A DNA stretch of 41,076 bases, from contig NYZB01000269.1 of assembly GCA_002687015.1 (NCBI GenBank), positions 1-41,076 on the forward strand, read 5' to 3'. Of this stretch, positions 31,447-39,743 are shown piece by piece. The notes beneath the pieces are model-generated. The model was not told where the DNA came from and searched no databases. It saw only the letters and a program-made list of their open reading frames with translations. A program made the translations under genes and the position numbers. Source of the DNA: Deltaproteobacteria bacterium. GTDB taxonomy: Bacteria; Myxococcota_A; UBA9160; UBA6930. Positions within the stretch are counted from its first letter, which is position 1. Each line of letters starts with the position of its first letter.

Positions 31447-33860
31447 TAGATGACCTTGTCCTCGACGAGCGCCCGATAGCGCTCCTCCGAGAGGCCGAGG
31501 AGTTCCTTGAACACGAAGTCGTTGTCCCTTCCGAGGGCCGGGCCGGGATCCACGCGCGCAGGCGTGCGGCTCATCTTGACGTAGCCGCCGTAGATGGTCT
31601 CGTCGAATCCGAGGGGGTGCCGGACCTCGATGAAGGTGCCACGGGCGCGATAGTGGGGATCTTCGAGGAGGTCGGCCACGTTCAGCACGGGAGCCGCCGG
31701 AACGCCCTCCCGCTGGAGTCGCTCCGCCAGCTCGCGATCGTCGAAGCCGCGGGTCCAGGCCGCCAGCTTCTCGTGGATCTCGTCGAGGCACTCGACCCGC
31801 CTCGCGCCGTCTTCGAGCGCGGAGGCCGCGGCCCAGGCCGGCCCCTCCATGGCGCGGACCAGCCCGCGCCACTCGTCGTCCGCGAGCACCGCGATGCTGA
31901 TCCAGCGATCCTCGCCCGCGCAGGGGAAGACGCCGTGAGGGGCGCCCGCCGCGAGGGGATGCCGGTTGCCCAGGGGGCCCGCCACCCTGCCATTCAGCTC
32001 GTAGTCCATGAAGGCCGGACCGGCCATCTGCATCACGGCTTCCTGCTGGGAGTAGTCCACGTGCTGGCCCCGGCCGGTCCGGTCGCGGTGCTGCAGCGCA
32101 GTGAGGACCGCGAAGGTCCCCATGATGCCGTTGTAGGGGTCCGCGAAGGCGTTCTCCACCGGCACCGGCGGTCCGGCGAAGTAGCCGGTCAAGCTGTCGA
32201 GCCCGGTCGTGCTGGTCAGGCTCAGGCCGTAGGTGCGGATGTCCTTGAGCGGACCGAAGAGGCCGGCTGCCGGCATCGAGAGCATCACGAGGTCGGGCTT
32301 GACGTCGCGCAGGTCGTCGTAGCCGAGTCCCCAGCGGCTCATCACGCCGGGGCCGAAGTTCTCGATCACGACGTCCGACTCTGCGACCAGCCGCCTGGCG
32401 AGATCGCGCGCCTCTTCGCGTTTCAGGTCGAGGGTGAGGCCGCCGTTGCCGGCCCAGCACGCGTGGTTGGAGAGGCTGCGGCTCGGGTCGCGCACACCGC
32501 CTGCAAAGGGCGGGAGGTTTCGCATGAAGTCCACCCGGCTTCGGGACTCGATCTTGTAGACCTCGGCGCCCAGGAAGGCCAGGGTCTGACCGGTCACCGG
32601 CCCGGCCCACACCCACCCGAAGTTCGCGACGCGGATTCCCTCCAGGGGAAGGGACCCGCCGGCCGTGTTCGGGGGTGCCGAGCCCTGCGGGGTGGTCGCG
32701 CTCTCGGTGCCCAGCACCTCGGCGTCGTGCTGACCGATCAGGGGGGCCGCCCGGGACGGGCCGCCGGGGCTGTCCAGCAGCTTGAAGGGAGGCCCCAGAT
32801 CGCGGAAGCGACCCAGCTCGGCGTGCTCCAGGTGGGTGAGGTAGCCGCGTTCGGCCAGATGCGGATGCTCGAAGGCTTCGGCCACGTCGTAGACTGCGGT
32901 GACCGGGCATCCCTCCGCCTGACACCGATCCATGATCTCCTGCTTGCCGAGCCCGGCGGCCCACTCTGCGAGCAGGGGGTTGATCGCATCGATGTTCTGG
33001 GCGCGCGAGAACATGTCCTGGAAGAGCTCCAGCTGCATCCAGTCGGGGTCGCCCATGGCGCGGGCCAGCCCCTGCCACTGCCCCGGCTCCAGCGCCAGCA
33101 TCCAGACGTGGCCGTCCTTGCAGGGCATGATGGTGGCGGGCGCACCCAGCGACATCCCGACGCCGGTCCGGCGATCGAAGACCCCGTCCTGGGCGTAGGC
33201 GCCGATGTTCTGTGCGCCGACGAAGGTGGCCGCGATCGCCTCGGCGCAAGACACGTCGACCTGCTGGCCGCCGCCCGCTCGCCCCCGGCCGTAGTACGCC
33301 GCCAGCCCCCACGCCGAAGCCGCGACCGCGCCGAAGAAGTCGGCCGCGAAGGTCCCGTGCTCGAGGGGCGCCTCCCCCGGGTTTCCGCAGTAGCGGCTGC
33401 TGGAGCCGGTCAGGGGGTAGGCGTTCAGGTCGTGGCCCTTCCAGCCGGCGTAGGGGCCGGTCTGGCCGAAGGGCGTGATCGAGATCATCACCAGATCGGG
33501 GTTTGCGGCGCAGAGGGAGCCGTAGTCGAGGCCCCATTCCCTCATCTGCGCGGGTGCGTGGTTCTCGACCAGGATGTCGGCCGCGGCGACCAGCCCGCGC
33601 AGGCGATCGCGGTCGCCCGGAAGGCGGAGGTCGAGGCAGATGCCCCGCTTGTTGGTGTTGAGGAAGTGGAAGAGGCCGCTCTTCTCGGGGTGCGGCTCGT
33701 CGCCCGGAAAGGGGCCCCAACGCCGGGCCGGGTCGCCGCCCGGAGGCTCGACCTTGACGACATCGGCTCCGTAGTCCGCGAGGAGCTTCGCGCAATAGGG
33801 CGCCGAGACCATCTGGCCGAGCTCGACGACCTTGATCCCCTGGAGCGCCCCTTCGTCCAT
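31443..33860 (-). CDS. Tandem fusion of two CaiB/BaiF CoA-transferase domains
   Basis: An 805-residue protein of two full type III CoA-transferase domains in one chain, roughly 6-385 and 404-800, joined by a Pro/Ser/Thr-rich linker (about 386-403). Domain 1 opens LQGIKVVELGQMVSAPYCA and has a probable catalytic Asp174 in GTFAADFFG. Domain 2 opens LEGIRVANFGWVWAGPVTG and has Asp574 in NAFADPYNG. Type III enzymes are interlocked dimers, so the fusion may form the equivalent of a heterodimer within one polypeptide. The ATG at 33860 directly precedes domain 1. The flanking NPD gene ends 17 bases upstream and the nnrS-like gene overlaps its stop. Confidence 0.9.
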   Translation of the reverse strand: MDEGALQGIKVVELGQMVSAPYCAKLLADYGADVVKVEPPGGDPARRWGPFPGDEPHPEKSGLFHFLNTNKRGICLDLRLPGDRDRLRGLVAAADILVENHAPAQMREWGLDYGSLCAANPDLVMISITPFGQTGPYAGWKGHDLNAYPLTGSSSRYCGNPGEAPLEHGTFAADFFGAVAASAWGLAAYYGRGRAGGGQQVDVSCAEAIAATFVGAQNIGAYAQDGVFDRRTGVGMSLGAPATIMPCKDGHVWMLALEPGQWQGLARAMGDPDWMQLELFQDMFSRAQNIDAINPLLAEWAAGLGKQEIMDRCQAEGCPVTAVYDVAEAFEHPHLAERGYLTHLEHAELGRFRDLGPPFKLLDSPGGPSRAAPLIGQHDAEVLGTESATTPQGSAPPNTAGGSLPLEGIRVANFGWVWAGPVTGQTLAFLGAEVYKIESRSRVDFMRNLPPFAGGVRDPSRSLSNHACWAGNGGLTLDLKREEARDLARRLVAESDVVIENFGPGVMSRWGLGYDDLRDVKPDLVMLSMPAAGLFGPLKDIRTYGLSLTSTTGLDSLTGYFAGPPVPVENAFADPYNGIMGTFAVLTALQHRDRTGRGQHVDYSQQEAVMQMAGPAFMDYELNGRVAGPLGNRHPLAAGAPHGVFPCAGEDRWISIAVLADDEWRGLVRAMEGPAWAAASALEDGARRVECLDEIHEKLAAWTRGFDDRELAERLQREGVPAAPVLNVADLLEDPHYRARGTFIEVRHPLGFDETIYGGYVKMSRTPARVDPGPALGRDNDFVFKELLGLSEERYRALVEDKVIY

Positions 33861-33877
33861 TGCGCCTCGGTCCCGGC

Positions 33878-34978
33878 TCAATCCACCTCGCCCGTCACAC
33901 CCTCGAAGGCCGTGAGGGCCTCCTCGACGATGTCGAAGACGATCTGGCGGGCGGGCTTCATCGCGGTGACGAAGCCCACGCCCTGGCCGGCCGCCTCGGT
34001 CATCAGGTCCGCACGGCGGTTGTCGTTGGCGCCCTGGATGTAGTCCGAGCTGAGGAGCATCTGATAGGGAGGCGGAAGCACCTGCGGCGCCTCGGGCTTC
34101 ATCCACTCGTCCGTCCACGGGCACTTGAGGGTGCGCATGGTCATGCCCGAGATGCTCCGCGAGTAGGAGGTGTCCTCCGCGGTGGCGGCGAGCAGCTTCT
34201 CCTTGACGATCATGTCCACGTCGGACTCGCGGGAGGCCAGCCAGAGGGTTCCCGTCCACACGCCGGAAGCGCCCAGGCACAGGGCCGCCGCCAGGTGGCG
34301 CCCGGTGGTGACCCCACCCGCTGCGATGATGGGAGTGTCCCCAGCGATGGAGGCGACCTCCGGGACGATCGAGAAGGTCCCCATCGCTCCCGTGTGTCCG
34401 GCCGCGTCGTACCCCTGCGCGATGATCGCGTCCACGCCGGCCTCGAGCTGGCGCTTGGCCTGTCGGGTCTTGCCGATGAGCCCGAAGACCTTGATGTCGC
34501 GCTCGTGGGCGGCGTCCAGAAGGAAGGCGGGGCTTCCGAGGCCTGAGCAGATCACGGGCACCCGCTCGTCGAGCAGCACCTCGAGCTGCGCCCGGGCCAT
34601 GTCCTGATTCAGTCCCCCCCACTGGTGGAGGGCGATGGGGCCCTTGGGATCGGGGACGTCGTACTTCTCCTTGATCTGCTGGGCGAACTCCTTCTGGACC
34701 TCGGGGATCTTCGCGATCAGCTGTTCCAGCGTGTCGGAGGGCGGCACCGAGGCCGGCAGCACGAGGTCGATGCCGAAGGGCTTGCCGTCGACCCGTTCGC
34801 GAATCCACTGGATGTCGGCGGCGATCTCGTCCCTCGTGTGCATCGCTTCGCCCAGCACCGCAAAGGCGCCGGAGTTGATGACGGATACGGCGACGTCCTT
34901 GCAGTGGGTGAAAGAGATGATGGGGAACTCGATCCCCAACATGTCACAGAGCTTGGTTCGGAGCGGGTCGTGGGCCAA
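33878..34978 (-). CDS. NPD/nitronate monooxygenase-family flavoprotein
   Basis: A 366-residue FMN-dependent TIM-barrel protein of the 2-nitropropane dioxygenase family. It shows the opening LRTKLCDMLGIEFPII, the FMN segments GYDAAGHTG and GGVTTGRHLAAALCLGASGVWTGT, and a normal length. Members include nitronate monooxygenases, enoyl reductases (FabK) and IpdC-like enzymes of steroid ring degradation. Co-occurrence with CaiB, thiolase and EtfAB genes favours a reductase or dehydrogenase acting on a CoA ester over nitronate detoxification. The start is the TTG at 34978, supported by an AGGAGG about nine bases upstream on this strand. Confidence 0.85.
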   Translation of the reverse strand: MAHDPLRTKLCDMLGIEFPIISFTHCKDVAVSVINSGAFAVLGEAMHTRDEIAADIQWIRERVDGKPFGIDLVLPASVPPSDTLEQLIAKIPEVQKEFAQQIKEKYDVPDPKGPIALHQWGGLNQDMARAQLEVLLDERVPVICSGLGSPAFLLDAAHERDIKVFGLIGKTRQAKRQLEAGVDAIIAQGYDAAGHTGAMGTFSIVPEVASIAGDTPIIAAGGVTTGRHLAAALCLGASGVWTGTLWLASRESDVDMIVKEKLLAATAEDTSYSRSISGMTMRTLKCPWTDEWMKPEAPQVLPPPYQMLLSSDYIQGANDNRRADLMTEAAGQGVGFVTAMKPARQIVFDIVEEALTAFEGVTGEVD

Positions 34979-35004
34979 CGCTGATTCCTCCTCGATCCCG
35001 TGCG

Positions 35005-36186
35005 CTACGTCTTGAGCACGACGGCTGTACCGTTACCGCCGAGGCCCAGGGTCTGTCCGAGCCCCAGCCTCGCCCCGGGGACCTGCCTGGCCCCCGCTTC
35101 GCCTCGCAGCTGCCAGGCCAGCTCGCAGACCTGGAAGACACCCATGGCCGTGGTCGCCTCTCCGAAGGAGAGGAAGCCGCCACTCGGGTTGATGGGAAGC
35201 CTGCCCGTCGGGAGGGTCTCGCCCTTCTCGACGAGTCGCTCGGCTTCGCCCGGCTGGCACAGGCCCCAGTCTTCGGGGAAGGCGAGCTCGTAGAAGACGG
35301 TGTTGTCCTGCAGCTCGACCAGATCGAGCTCGCCGGGCGCGACACCCGCCGATTCGAGGGCGCGACTCACCGCGACCGACGCTTCGCTGTGGAGGGTCCT
35401 GTCTGCGGGAGGGACGACGGTGCCGAGGCCGTTCGGACAGCCGTCGTCGAAGCCGGCCGTCGCGACGGCGCTCGAAGCGACCCACACGGGCTTCGTCGTG
35501 TGCTTGCGCGCCATCTCGGCGGAGCAGAGCACGGCAGCGGCCGCGCCATCGCTGACCGGGCAGATCTCGTAGAGGTGGAGGGGGTCACTCACCATCGGGG
35601 AGGCGAGCACCTCCTCCAGGGTGAACTCGTTCCGGAAGCGGGCGTTGGGGTTGTGGGCGGAGAGCTGGTGAGCCTTGACGGCGATGCGCGCCAGGTCTTC
35701 GTCGGTGGTGCCGAAGTCCTCCATGCGGCGCCGGCAAAGAGCTGCCCAGAAGGCCGGGCCAGGCATCCCCACGCAGAGCTGGCGCAGGTACTCGAGGTCG
35801 GTCTCCTCGTCGACGCCGGAGGTCTGGATGAAGCCCTTGGGCATCTTCTCGCCGCCGACGACCAGGACGCAGTCGTGAAGGCCACTGGCGACCAGGGTCC
35901 AGCCGATGTTGAAGGCGTTGCCGCCCGCCGCGCATCCGGCGGAGAGGTTGAAGACGGGGATGCCGGTCCGTCCCATGTCGTCGACGACGTCGTTTCCGTT
36001 GAGACCCCAGCCCTTGCCACCGGAGAAGCGGGAGCTGGCCGCCGAGATCGCCTGCACGTCGGTCCATGCCAGCCCCGCGTCGCCGAGGGCGGCTTCGGTC
36101 GCCTCTCGACACAGCTGGGTGACGGACTTGTCTTCGAACTTGCCAAAGGGGTGCAACCCCACGCCCAGTACCGCGACATCTCGCAT
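35005..36186 (-). CDS. Thiolase-fold protein with Cys but without the GHP histidine
   Basis: A 393-residue SCP-x/thiolase-like protein. The nucleophile Cys85 is present in LSAGCAAGGN. The usual NxxGGxxxxGHPxGATG segment reads NPSGGFLSFGEATTAMG, so the catalytic histidine is missing. It starts at ATG 36186 (a GTG three bases upstream is also in frame). A DUF35 gene lies immediately upstream on the same strand, 41 bases away, repeating the thiolase-fold/DUF35 pairing seen at 17.4-19.0 kb. The intact Cys but altered His suggests acyl transfer, condensation or decarboxylation rather than ordinary thiolysis. The function is inferred. Confidence 0.85.
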   Translation of the reverse strand: MRDVAVLGVGLHPFGKFEDKSVTQLCREATEAALGDAGLAWTDVQAISAASSRFSGGKGWGLNGNDVVDDMGRTGIPVFNLSAGCAAGGNAFNIGWTLVASGLHDCVLVVGGEKMPKGFIQTSGVDEETDLEYLRQLCVGMPGPAFWAALCRRRMEDFGTTDEDLARIAVKAHQLSAHNPNARFRNEFTLEEVLASPMVSDPLHLYEICPVSDGAAAAVLCSAEMARKHTTKPVWVASSAVATAGFDDGCPNGLGTVVPPADRTLHSEASVAVSRALESAGVAPGELDLVELQDNTVFYELAFPEDWGLCQPGEAERLVEKGETLPTGRLPINPSGGFLSFGEATTAMGVFQVCELAWQLRGEAGARQVPGARLGLGQTLGLGGNGTAVVLKT

Positions 36187-36226
36187 CACGTGTCCTCTCG
36201 TCGTCCGGCCGATCTTCCGCGGCCCA

Positions 36227-36652
36227 TCAGAGGGGCCTGAAGGCCCAGCTCATCACCTCGCGCCCCTGCTCGTCGTGACAGAGGGGCTCGATCGCAAGCT
36301 CGACCTCCACTCCCGCTCGCAGCGACTTCGCGTCGTCCACGCTCATGCGTCCCACCACGCGGAGACCGTCCTCGAGGTCGACGACACCGACGGTATAGGG
36401 GACGTAGGGCTCATCGAAGCGCGCCGGAGGCGGGGGCGGGTAGTTCTGGACGGCCCAGCTCCAGAGCTTGCCCCGGGGTCCGAAGGCCGTGTCGTCGACC
36501 TCGCTCCGGGTGCACACGGGGTGGTGGCAGGCCGGAGACCTGGGGAAGTAGGGCGTGTTGCAGCTCCTGCAGCGCGAGCCGAGCAGGCGCGGCCCCGCCG
36601 CCGTCTCGGCGAAGAGCCCTTCGACCACCGGGATCTGCTCGTTGGAACTCAT
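36227..36652 (-). CDS. DUF35 OB-fold / zinc-ribbon protein
   Basis: A 141-residue DUF35 protein. The zinc ribbon is C28-x2-C31...C42-x4-C47 (RCRSC and CHHPVC), with a slightly wider second pair than in the other copy. The OB-fold part carries KLWSWAVQNYPPPP, PYTVGVVDLEDGLRVVGRM and a C-terminal strand. It is followed on the same strand by a thiolase-fold gene, its likely partner in an acyl-CoA-binding complex. The ATG at 36652 is 22 bases after the EtfA stop. Confidence in family is high; the reaction depends on its thiolase-fold partner. Confidence 0.88.
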   Translation of the reverse strand: MSSNEQIPVVEGLFAETAAGPRLLGSRCRSCNTPYFPRSPACHHPVCTRSEVDDTAFGPRGKLWSWAVQNYPPPPPARFDEPYVPYTVGVVDLEDGLRVVGRMSVDDAKSLRAGVEVELAIEPLCHDEQGREVMSWAFRPL

Positions 36653-36674
36653 CGCGGGTACCTCGCTGTGCCGC

Positions 36675-37658
36675 TCACTGCCTCGCCGCCCGGATCAGCT
36701 CGGGGAGGATCTCCAGGCAGTCCCCGACCAGGCCGTAGCGGGCGTAGCGGAAGATCGCTGCGTCCGGGTCGCGGTTGATCGCGACGATCGTCTTGGCCGC
36801 CGAGCAGCCGGCCATGTGCTGGCTTGCACCCGAGATCCCCGCGGCCAGATAGAGGGCGGGTCGGGTGATCTTCCCCGTGAGGCCCACCTGCTGCGAGGAG
36901 TCCACCCAGCCCTCGTCCACGATCGGGCGGGAGGCGCCGGCCAGCCCGCCCAACGCCTCGGCGAGCTGCTCGATCAGCTTGTAGTTCTCGGGTCCGCCGA
37001 GGCCGCGTCCGCCGGACACGATGATCTCGGCGTCCTCCAGCCGCGGGCCCTCCGTGCGGGCCTGCTCGACCACGCGGACCCTCTCCTCGACGCCCGCGAG
37101 GTCCGGCGAGATCGAGCGGCACCCGGGCTGGGTCGGGCCCCCTTCCGCGGGCTCGGGGAGCAGCGCGTTGGCCGCGAGGGCCACCACGTAGGACGGCGCC
37201 CCGGACAGCTCGTAGACCATCTGGGTGTCGCCGCCGTAGGCCGAGGCCGTGGCCTCGAGGCCGCCGCCTTCGCCCACGGCGACGCCGACGCCGTTCATCA
37301 CGACTCCGGCGCCCAGGCGCCCGGCCAGGCGCGGAGCCACGACGCGGGTGTCGGCGGCCTGGCTGAAGATCACGAGCGCCGGCGACTCCTGCTGGCAATA
37401 GCCGGCGAGCGCGGCCACGTAGGCGTCTGGAGAGAAGCTCTCGAGCGCGGCGTCCTCGAGCTGATCGACGCCATCGGCACCGAAGCGCCCGGCCGTCTCG
37501 AGGGCGCCTTCGGGGAGCGGCCCCGGCACCAACCAACGGAGCGGGGCTTCCGTGGCGCTGGCCACCCTGCGGCCCAGTGTGAGGGCTTCTTCCGCACCGA
37601 CCGGGATCCCATCCTGGCTCCCGCTCCACGTGCATACGACTACCGGATTCGCTGCCAT
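36675..37658 (-). CDS. etfA: Electron transfer flavoprotein alpha subunit
   Basis: A 327-residue EtfA. The C-terminal FAD domain is unmistakable: SGGRGLGGPENYKLIEQLA (from residue 215), then RPIVDEGWVDSSQQVGLTG, LYLAAGISGASQHMAG and IVAINRDPDAAIFRYARYGLVGD. EtfA holds the FAD that accepts electrons from acyl-CoA dehydrogenases and passes them to a membrane oxidoreductase. The FadF/EMO-like gene at 4849-6921 is the natural acceptor. It lies 51 bases downstream of etfB in the usual order and upstream of the DUF35/thiolase pair. Confidence 0.95.
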   Translation of the reverse strand: MAANPVVVCTWSGSQDGIPVGAEEALTLGRRVASATEAPLRWLVPGPLPEGALETAGRFGADGVDQLEDAALESFSPDAYVAALAGYCQQESPALVIFSQAADTRVVAPRLAGRLGAGVVMNGVGVAVGEGGGLEATASAYGGDTQMVYELSGAPSYVVALAANALLPEPAEGGPTQPGCRSISPDLAGVEERVRVVEQARTEGPRLEDAEIIVSGGRGLGGPENYKLIEQLAEALGGLAGASRPIVDEGWVDSSQQVGLTGKITRPALYLAAGISGASQHMAGCSAAKTIVAINRDPDAAIFRYARYGLVGDCLEILPELIRAARQ

Positions 37659-37709
37659 GACCTTCTTCTCTTCCTCGCCGCGCTGGCGTTTCGCTCGGGT
37701 TCTCTCGCC

Positions 37710-38519
37710 TCAGCCGATCACGCTGTCCTGTCGCAAGCGTGCGACCAGGGCATCGGCCAGCTCGGCCGGTGTCTCGCCACTCAGGAACTCGCAGTTGCCC
37801 GACACCGTGGGGACGAACTGCCGCTGGGCCACGACCCGGGGGCGCAGCGCCTCGGCGGAAAGGGAGAGGGCCTCCGGCGTGACGATCTCGGGCTTCATCC
37901 GCCTCGCCGCGATCTTCTTGGCCGCCGTCGGGTAGCGGGGCTCTCCCAGCTCGTTGCTCACGGTGACGACCGCGGGGCAGCTCACCTCCACCACTTCGTC
38001 TCCATCCGGGGTGACGCGTGTGACGCGGATCGTCGAGCCACCCTCCGCGAGCTCCACCGCGCGGGCATTGGTCACGAGCGGCATTCCGAGGGTCTCGCAG
38101 ACCAGGGCCGGGACCACACCCTGGTCGTCGTCCGAGGCCTGTCTTCCGCACAGGACGAGGTCGGCGCCACCACTGGAGCTGACGTAGGTGGCCAGCAGGG
38201 AGGCGACGACATGGTAGTCGGGGGAGGCCTCCTCCATCGGAACCGCCGCGATCTCGTCCGCGCCCAGGGCTGCGGCGTGCTTCAGGATCGTCGCGGGATC
38301 GGTGCCGACCGAGACCACGCCGATGCGGCACTCCGCACCGGCGTCGCGCAGCCGCAGCGCGGCCTCCAGCGCCTGCTCGTCGAAGCCATTCATCAGGCGC
38401 GGAATCGTGGTCTGGGTCAGCGACTTCCCGTCGTCGCCGATCTCCAGGCGCCCCGCCAGCGCATAGTTGTTGACCGCATCGGGGTCCAGCACTTCCTTCA
38501 CACAGACGACGATTCGCAT
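37710..38519 (-). CDS. etfB: Electron transfer flavoprotein beta subunit
   Basis: A 269-residue EtfB, the AMP-binding partner of EtfA. The family pattern is clear: MRIVVCVKEVLDP at the start, MNGFDEQALEAALRLRD (43-59), the VGTDPATILKHAAALGADEI stretch, GRQASDDDQGVVPALVCETLG and the late KPEIVTPEALSL near the recognition loop. It interacts directly with acyl-CoA dehydrogenases. Start ATG 38519; a small unknown gene ends just before it on the same strand. Confidence 0.95.
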   Translation of the reverse strand: MRIVVCVKEVLDPDAVNNYALAGRLEIGDDGKSLTQTTIPRLMNGFDEQALEAALRLRDAGAECRIGVVSVGTDPATILKHAAALGADEIAAVPMEEASPDYHVVASLLATYVSSSGGADLVLCGRQASDDDQGVVPALVCETLGMPLVTNARAVELAEGGSTIRVTRVTPDGDEVVEVSCPAVVTVSNELGEPRYPTAAKKIAARRMKPEIVTPEALSLSAEALRPRVVAQRQFVPTVSGNCEFLSGETPAELADALVARLRQDSVIG

Positions 38520-38520
38520 C

Positions 38521-38841
38521 TCACTTCCTTCGCTGCCGGGCCGGGGGGGTGTTCCGTTGCGCCGGGAGGGTGTCCGGCAGCGTCCTGCCCTCGGCGTCGA
38601 TCAGGAAGAGGCTCTCGGATTCGCACCACACGGAATCCGCCGGATAGCCCGGAGGCTTCCGGGAGAGGTCGGTCAAGAGATACCACCGCCAGGGCGGATC
38701 GCCGTGATCGACGTAGTCGCCCGTCAAGTCGCCCGCGAAGTCCTCGCGGCCGGCGAAGCGCGTGCCGGGGATCGCTCCACCGCCATCGCACTCTGCGCGC
38801 CGGCCCGTCAGTGACGGGTCGACGCCGTGACGCCTGGGCAT
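38521..38841 (-). CDS. Small protein of unknown function
   Basis: A 106-residue frame fitting neatly between the crotonase and etfB genes on the same strand, ending one base before etfB begins. I do not recognise it. The central part looks folded and acidic/aromatic (DLTGDYVDHGDPPWRWYLLTDLSRKP), followed by WCESESLFLIDAEGRTLPD; the two ends are basic and low in complexity. No signal peptide or membrane segment is seen. The start could be ATG 38841 or GTG 38847. Position and tight spacing support a real gene, but the evidence for translation is indirect. Confidence 0.5.
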   Translation of the reverse strand: MPRRHGVDPSLTGRRAECDGGGAIPGTRFAGREDFAGDLTGDYVDHGDPPWRWYLLTDLSRKPPGYPADSVWCESESLFLIDAEGRTLPDTLPAQRNTPPARQRRK

Positions 38842-38892
38842 CGTCACTCGTCTCGTCCTCTCGTTTCGCGCCGGCCCTGGGGGGCCCCGGCG

Positions 38893-39717
38893 TCAGTGAC
38901 CCTTGAATGCCGCCTTGCGCTTCTCCAGGAAGGCGCTGGTACCCTCTCGCGCGTCGTCCGTATGCGCGGACATCGTCGCGGCCACCGCCTCGTAGTCGAT
39001 CATCTCTTCCAGCGTCGAATTCAGCGACTTGTAGATGAAGCGGCGCGCGAGGTCGACGGCGACGCTCGGCCCCTTGGCGAGCTCCGTCGCGTACTCCATG
39101 GCCTTGGGCAGCGCCTGCCCCTCCTCGACGAGCTCGTCGATCAGACCCTCGCGATGCGCCTCTTCGGCCTTCAGGGTGCGACCCGTCTCGACCATCATGA
39201 GCGCCGTCGAGAGCCGCGTGACCCGCGGGAGGAAGTAGGTGATGCCGCAGTCCGGGGCGAAGCCCAGCCGCACCATCGCAGCGCACCACTTCGTCGTGGT
39301 GTCGGCGATGCGTCGGTCGCAGGCGAGCGCAAAGGCGAGCCCGGCGCCCATCACGGGCCCTGTGATCGCCGCGATCACCGGCTTGTCCACCTCGACGATC
39401 ATGCGGGTGAACTCGCCGATGGGGCCCGCCGGCGTCTTGCGCTGGTACCGCTCGAGCTGCAGGTCCGAGAGCCCGGGCAGGCCGCGCTCCTCCGAGCCTC
39501 CGCTGATCCACTCGGCGTCGCCGCCCGAGCAGAAGGCCCGCCCGGCGCCCGTCAGCACGATGACCCGCACCTCGTCCTGGTGTCGGAGCTTCCGGAAGAG
39601 CTCGACCAGATCCGTGGCCAGATCCCAGTTGATGGCGTTCAGGCGTTCCGGGCGATTGAGCGTCACGATGCCGACGCCGTCCTTGACCTCGAAGAGGATG
39701 TGTTCCTCGGATGCCAT
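38893..39717 (-). CDS. Crotonase-family protein, isomerase-like
   Basis: A 274-residue crotonase fold protein. The hydratase glutamates are replaced (Ala128 in GAGLAFALACD and Met149 in WCAAMVRLG), but Asp156 in LGFAPDCGITYFLPR is the residue used by PaaG-type and delta3,delta2-enoyl-CoA isomerases, and the FAPDxG block is typical of that group. It therefore probably moves a double bond in an enoyl-CoA rather than hydrating it. The oxyanion-hole segment AFCSGGDAEW (61-70) is normal. The ATG at 39717 is followed directly by the conserved ILFEVKDGVGIVTLNRPERLNA start. Confidence 0.85.
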   Translation of the reverse strand: MASEEHILFEVKDGVGIVTLNRPERLNAINWDLATDLVELFRKLRHQDEVRVIVLTGAGRAFCSGGDAEWISGGSEERGLPGLSDLQLERYQRKTPAGPIGEFTRMIVEVDKPVIAAITGPVMGAGLAFALACDRRIADTTTKWCAAMVRLGFAPDCGITYFLPRVTRLSTALMMVETGRTLKAEEAHREGLIDELVEEGQALPKAMEYATELAKGPSVAVDLARRFIYKSLNSTLEEMIDYEAVAATMSAHTDDAREGTSAFLEKRKAAFKGH

Positions 39718-39743
39718 GATCTCTTCCTCCGCTCTTGCGATGT

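Noticed and set aside
31446-33795. Upstream extension of the nnrS-like frame to over 1,100 codons
   Set aside because: The extra part overlaps the CaiB-fusion gene in another frame and is Arg/Gly-rich low-complexity sequence. The membrane protein begins after the fusion gene's stop.
2562-36235. Shared 14-mer GCCCATCAGAGGGG at 2562-2575 and 36222-36235
   Set aside because: A few shared 14-mers are expected by chance in a 41-kb GC-rich window, the flanks do not match, and the second occurrence overlaps a coding end.
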